From NCBI RefSeq assembly GCF_901875635.1, contig NZ_CABFMN010000090.1, positions 5,567 through 69,566 of the forward strand: 64,000 nucleotides of DNA, read 5' to 3'. Below the pieces are notes generated by a model. The model did not search any database and had not been told where the DNA came from. It was given only the letters and a program-made list of their open reading frames with translations. Of this stretch, positions 62,175 to 64,000 are shown in pieces. Origin of the DNA: Xylophilus ampelinus. Its GTDB lineage: Bacteria > Pseudomonadota > Gammaproteobacteria > Burkholderiales > Burkholderiaceae_C. Both the position numbers and the translations under genes were made by a program. Each line of letters begins with the position of its first letter. Positions within the stretch are counted from its first letter, which is position 1.

Positions 62175-63049
62175 GCGCGCCCATCCTGCCCGGGGCCGGT
62201 GAAACCCGCACCCTGTGCATCTGCGCCGACGACTTCGGCCTGTCGGAGGGCGTCAATCAGGCCGTACTGGCGCTTGTCGAGCGCGGAGCGGTCACGGCCA
62301 CCAGTTGCATGGTGCTGCGTTCGGCCTGGCTGCCGGGGGCACGGCGCCTGCGCGTGCTGCCGCCGCAGCAGGCCGACGTGGGTCTGCACCTGGACCTCAC
62401 GGCGGTGGATCCATCGCCCGCGGAGGCGTCGCTGCGCGGCCTGGTCCTGCGCAGCCTGGCGCGCCAGCTCGACCCGACGGCCGTGCGCGCCGCCATCGAC
62501 GCACAGCTCGACCGCTTCGAGCAGGCCATGGGCCGCGCGCCTGCCCACGTCGACGGCCATCGCCATGTGCACCAGCTGCCGGGCGTGCGTGAGCAACTCG
62601 TGGAGGCGCTGTCGACGCGCTACCCCGCCGCGCCGCCATGGCTGCGCAGCACGCGGCCCGCAGGTCCGTCGGCCACGGTGCCAGCCAAGCAGCGCCTGAT
62701 CCATGCGCTGGGCGGCCGCGGGTTGGAGGCGTTGGCGCGCCGCCGCGGCCTGCCCATGAGCGGCCACCTGCTCGGCGTGTACGGCTTCGACGGCGGGCCC
62801 GAGGCCTACCGGCAGCGCCTGCAGGCCTGGCTGGCGCAGGGCCGCGACGGCGACGTGCTCATGTGCCATCCGTCGGTGCGGGCCGTCGCTGGCGACGCGG
62901 TGGGCGAGGCGCGCGTGCAGGAGCTGTCGGCGCTCGCACTGCTCGGGCCCACGCTGCAGGCGGCCGGTGGTCGGATTCGACTGCGTCCACTGTCGCAGAC
63001 GCCGTTCGGCCAGGGCACCGAGCGCGGCGAGGCCGTGACAGCCGGCTAG
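62171..63049 (+). CDS. ChbG/HpnK (YdjC/NaxD-type) deacetylase
   Basis: A 292-residue carbohydrate deacetylase. Metal/active-site motifs are [18 protein letters not shown] (Asp-Asp near 20), [12 protein letters not shown] (His near 70) and [20 protein letters not shown] (His pair near 128). Family members deacetylate chitobiose, hopanoid GlcNAc, or, in the case of Francisella NaxD, undecaprenyl-phosphate-linked GalNAc before transfer to lipid A. The context of GT2 and ArnT-like genes favours the NaxD role. It overlaps the ArnT-like gene by 4 bp and meets the MOSC gene tail to tail. Confidence 0.93.
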   Translation: MSAPILPGAGETRTLCICADDFGLSEGVNQAVLALVERGAVTATSCMVLRSAWLPGARRLRVLPPQQADVGLHLDLTAVDPSPAEASLRGLVLRSLARQLDPTAVRAAIDAQLDRFEQAMGRAPAHVDGHRHVHQLPGVREQLVEALSTRYPAAPPWLRSTRPAGPSATVPAKQRLIHALGGRGLEALARRRGLPMSGHLLGVYGFDGGPEAYRQRLQAWLAQGRDGDVLMCHPSVRAVAGDAVGEARVQELSALALLGPTLQAAGGRIRLRPLSQTPFGQGTERGEAVTAG

Positions 63050-63564
63050 TCCCGCGGCTCGCAGCGCACCGCATCCCCCACGCGGAGCAAGCCGCCGGCG
63101 AGCACGCGGGCCGTCATGCCGCCATGGCCGCGCAGCGCGTTGTAGCCGCCCGGCCCGAGCAGTTCCTCCATGGGCGAACAGGGCTCGCAGGGGCCGCTGA
63201 GCTCCAGCACCGCCGCATCGCCGATGCGCAGCACCATCGGCTGGTCCCGAAACAGCGCACGCGCGGCGATGAGGTTCAGGCCCGACACCACGAGGTTGCG
63301 CCGCAGGTCCGCGGCCTCCACGTGCGGACGCGCGGCCAGCGCGGCGATCACAGGCAGGTGCTCGGCCTGCAGCAGCGTGACCTGGCGCTTGCCGCCCGCC
63401 GTTGCGGCCCGGGCGCTGCGGTCGCCCTCCAGGCCGCGGCCGGCGACGGCGGCGGCTTCGTCCACCGTCTGCACCGGCGCCCGCCGCGCGGGACGCAGGT
63501 GGATGGCCTCCAGCCGGCCCGGCTGGGCGAAGCGTCGGGTCAGCGTGCGCAGGTCGATGTCCAT
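63046..63564 (-). CDS. MOSC-domain protein
   Basis: A 172-residue single MOSC domain (molybdenum cofactor sulfurase C-terminal type). Features: [67 protein letters not shown] and the Cys-bearing [20 protein letters not shown] with [14 protein letters not shown] proteins bind or transfer sulfur or molybdenum-cofactor-type groups; the YiiM-like subgroup detoxifies N-hydroxylated bases. The role here is not defined. It overlaps the convergent deacetylase gene by four bases. Confidence 0.92.
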   Translation of the reverse strand: MDIDLRTLTRRFAQPGRLEAIHLRPARRAPVQTVDEAAAVAGRGLEGDRSARAATAGGKRQVTLLQAEHLPVIAALAARPHVEAADLRRNLVVSGLNLIAARALFRDQPMVLRIGDAAVLELSGPCEPCSPMEELLGPGGYNALRGHGGMTARVLAGGLLRVGDAVRCEPRD

Positions 63565-63600
63565 GCGGCATTGTGTCGGGCTGGGGACAACGAAACAGAT

Positions 63601-63666
63601 GCTTCTCTTTTGATAGCATTCCGCGCACACCCGACGGGCGCTGCAGCCACTTTTCCTTCGAATCCA
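63601..63666 (+). repeat. Dispersed intergenic repeat, copy 7
   Basis: GCTTCTCTTTTGATAGCATT, then CCGCGCACACCCGACGGGCG, CTGCAGCCACTTTTCC and TTCGAATCC. It reaches the ATG of the extensin-like gene, so it forms the whole 5' leader next to that start codon. Confidence 0.8.
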
Positions 63667-64000
63667 TGCCCATCGATCCCGGCCCGCCACGTCCTCGCCG
63701 CCGCTGGCCCTGGCTGCTGGCGATGGCGCTGTCGGCCGCGGCCGCGGTGTGGGGCTTGCGTGCAGCCGGCCTGCTCACGCTGCCGCCGCGCCACGATCCC
63801 TTCGCGCCGCTCGATGTGGCGGAGGCGCCCAACTGGCTCACGCCGCTGAAGCTGCGGCGCACGCGCGCCGACCCGGCCGCCTGCCTGGTGGCGCTGCAGG
63901 CCGCGGGCCTGCGCTTCGACCCGGTGCCCGACCGCCCGCTGCAGCGCGGCTGCGGGCTCGACAACGCCGTGCGCCTGCGCGCCGGCCGCGAGGTGGCCCT
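63666..64000 (+). CDS. Extensin-like family protein, 5' part
   Basis: An open frame from an ATG at 63666 to the window edge (111 codons seen). It begins with a basic stretch and a membrane anchor or signal ([20 protein letters not shown]). [36 protein letters not shown] and the motif [10 protein letters not shown] are characteristic of bacterial extensin-like (DUF2274-type named extensin) proteins with two conserved Cys. The product is probably periplasmic and cell-wall associated. The repeat copy immediately upstream replaces the normal leader, and no ribosome-binding site is obvious. Confidence 0.8.
   Translation, partial: MPIDPGPPRPRRRWPWLLAMALSAAAAVWGLRAAGLLTLPPRHDPFAPLDVAEAPNWLTPLKLRRTRADPAACLVALQAAGLRFDPVPDRPLQRGCGLDNAVRLRAGREVA

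Noticed and set aside
63605..63640. Promoter for the extensin-like gene within repeat copy 7
   Set aside because: The bases are shared with all other copies regardless of neighbouring genes, so nothing supports a dedicated promoter.

Overview
The window is G+C-rich, compactly coded DNA with several GTG starts and short or overlapping gene junctions. Gene content points to a betaproteobacterium of the Comamonadaceae (Variovorax, Acidovorax or Polaromonas-like): two Bug/TctC-type periplasmic receptors, an AcnD/PrpF-type 2-methylcitrate locus, an ssu sulfonate locus joined to O-acetylhomoserine sulfhydrylase, a MesD/MesX methionine synthase, and a dispersed intergenic repeat of about 65 bp that recurs seven times. 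The genus assignment is inference. No rRNA, tRNA, CRISPR array, transposase or integrase was seen.

Layout. 0-0.8 kb: two small genes of unknown function. 0.9-6.0 kb (minus strand): a tightly packed run of acyl-CoA dehydrogenase, PIG-L deacetylase, NodS-like methyltransferase, isochorismatase-like hydrolase and nadE. A terminator-bearing, apparently structured leader lies in front of it. 6.4-7.0 kb: a PaiB-type flavin-binding protein. 7.1-11.5 kb: a visibly AT-richer accessory island of small genes, nearly all on the minus strand, with a palindromic element at or near most gene ends. It looks like a gene-cassette array, but no integrase is present. 11.6-20.6 kb (minus strand): an EamA exporter, then a sulfur-assimilation block (sbp, ssuE, ssuA, ssuD, ssuC, ssuB, metY, molbindin). 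20.7-27.4 kb (plus strand): Fe(II)-trafficking protein, mnmC, a transglutaminase, a small conserved protein, a branched-chain amino-acid-type binding protein and an acyl-CoA ligase. 27.5-32.6 kb: mesD, mesX and a flavin reductase, divergent from a MetR-like regulator, then an MFS transporter. 32.6-41.6 kb: a methylcitrate locus (prpB-like, prpF, acnD, a Bug receptor, prpC and a thioesterase), divergent from an XRE/ScfR (RamB/PrpR-type) regulator. 41.6-47.9 kb: a LysR regulator divergent from a CoA-transferase, a DUF1254/1214 protein, a second Bug receptor and a lipoprotein carboxylesterase. 48.1-51.6 kb (minus strand): a FecR-domain protein, a haem-motif sensor and a Ser/Thr kinase. 51.7-53.6 kb: dadA divergent from an Lrp-family regulator. 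53.6-63.6 kb: a two-component system divergent from an envelope-lipid operon (alpha/beta hydrolase, ACP, ketosynthase, small membrane protein, PAP2 phosphatase, GT2, ArnT-like GT39, ChbG/NaxD-like deacetylase), ending against a convergent MOSC gene. 63.7 kb to the end: the start of an extensin-like gene cut by the window edge.

How the parts work together. Three blocks serve sulfur and methionine: sulfate and sulfonate uptake with desulfonation, sulfide fixation by metY, and folate-independent methionine synthesis by MesD/MesX, with two separate flavin reductases. The methylcitrate locus would burn propionyl-CoA under its own acyl-CoA-sensing regulator. The most interesting block is the two-component system plus ACP/ketosynthase plus GT2/GT39/ChbG/PAP2 operon. 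Its last four enzyme types match the families of the Francisella FlmF2/FlmK/NaxD and Bordetella Lgm pathways, which put hexosamine on lipid A phosphate. A three-unit 11-bp direct repeat sits in the shared promoter region. Large open frames opposite real genes throughout were treated as shadows.
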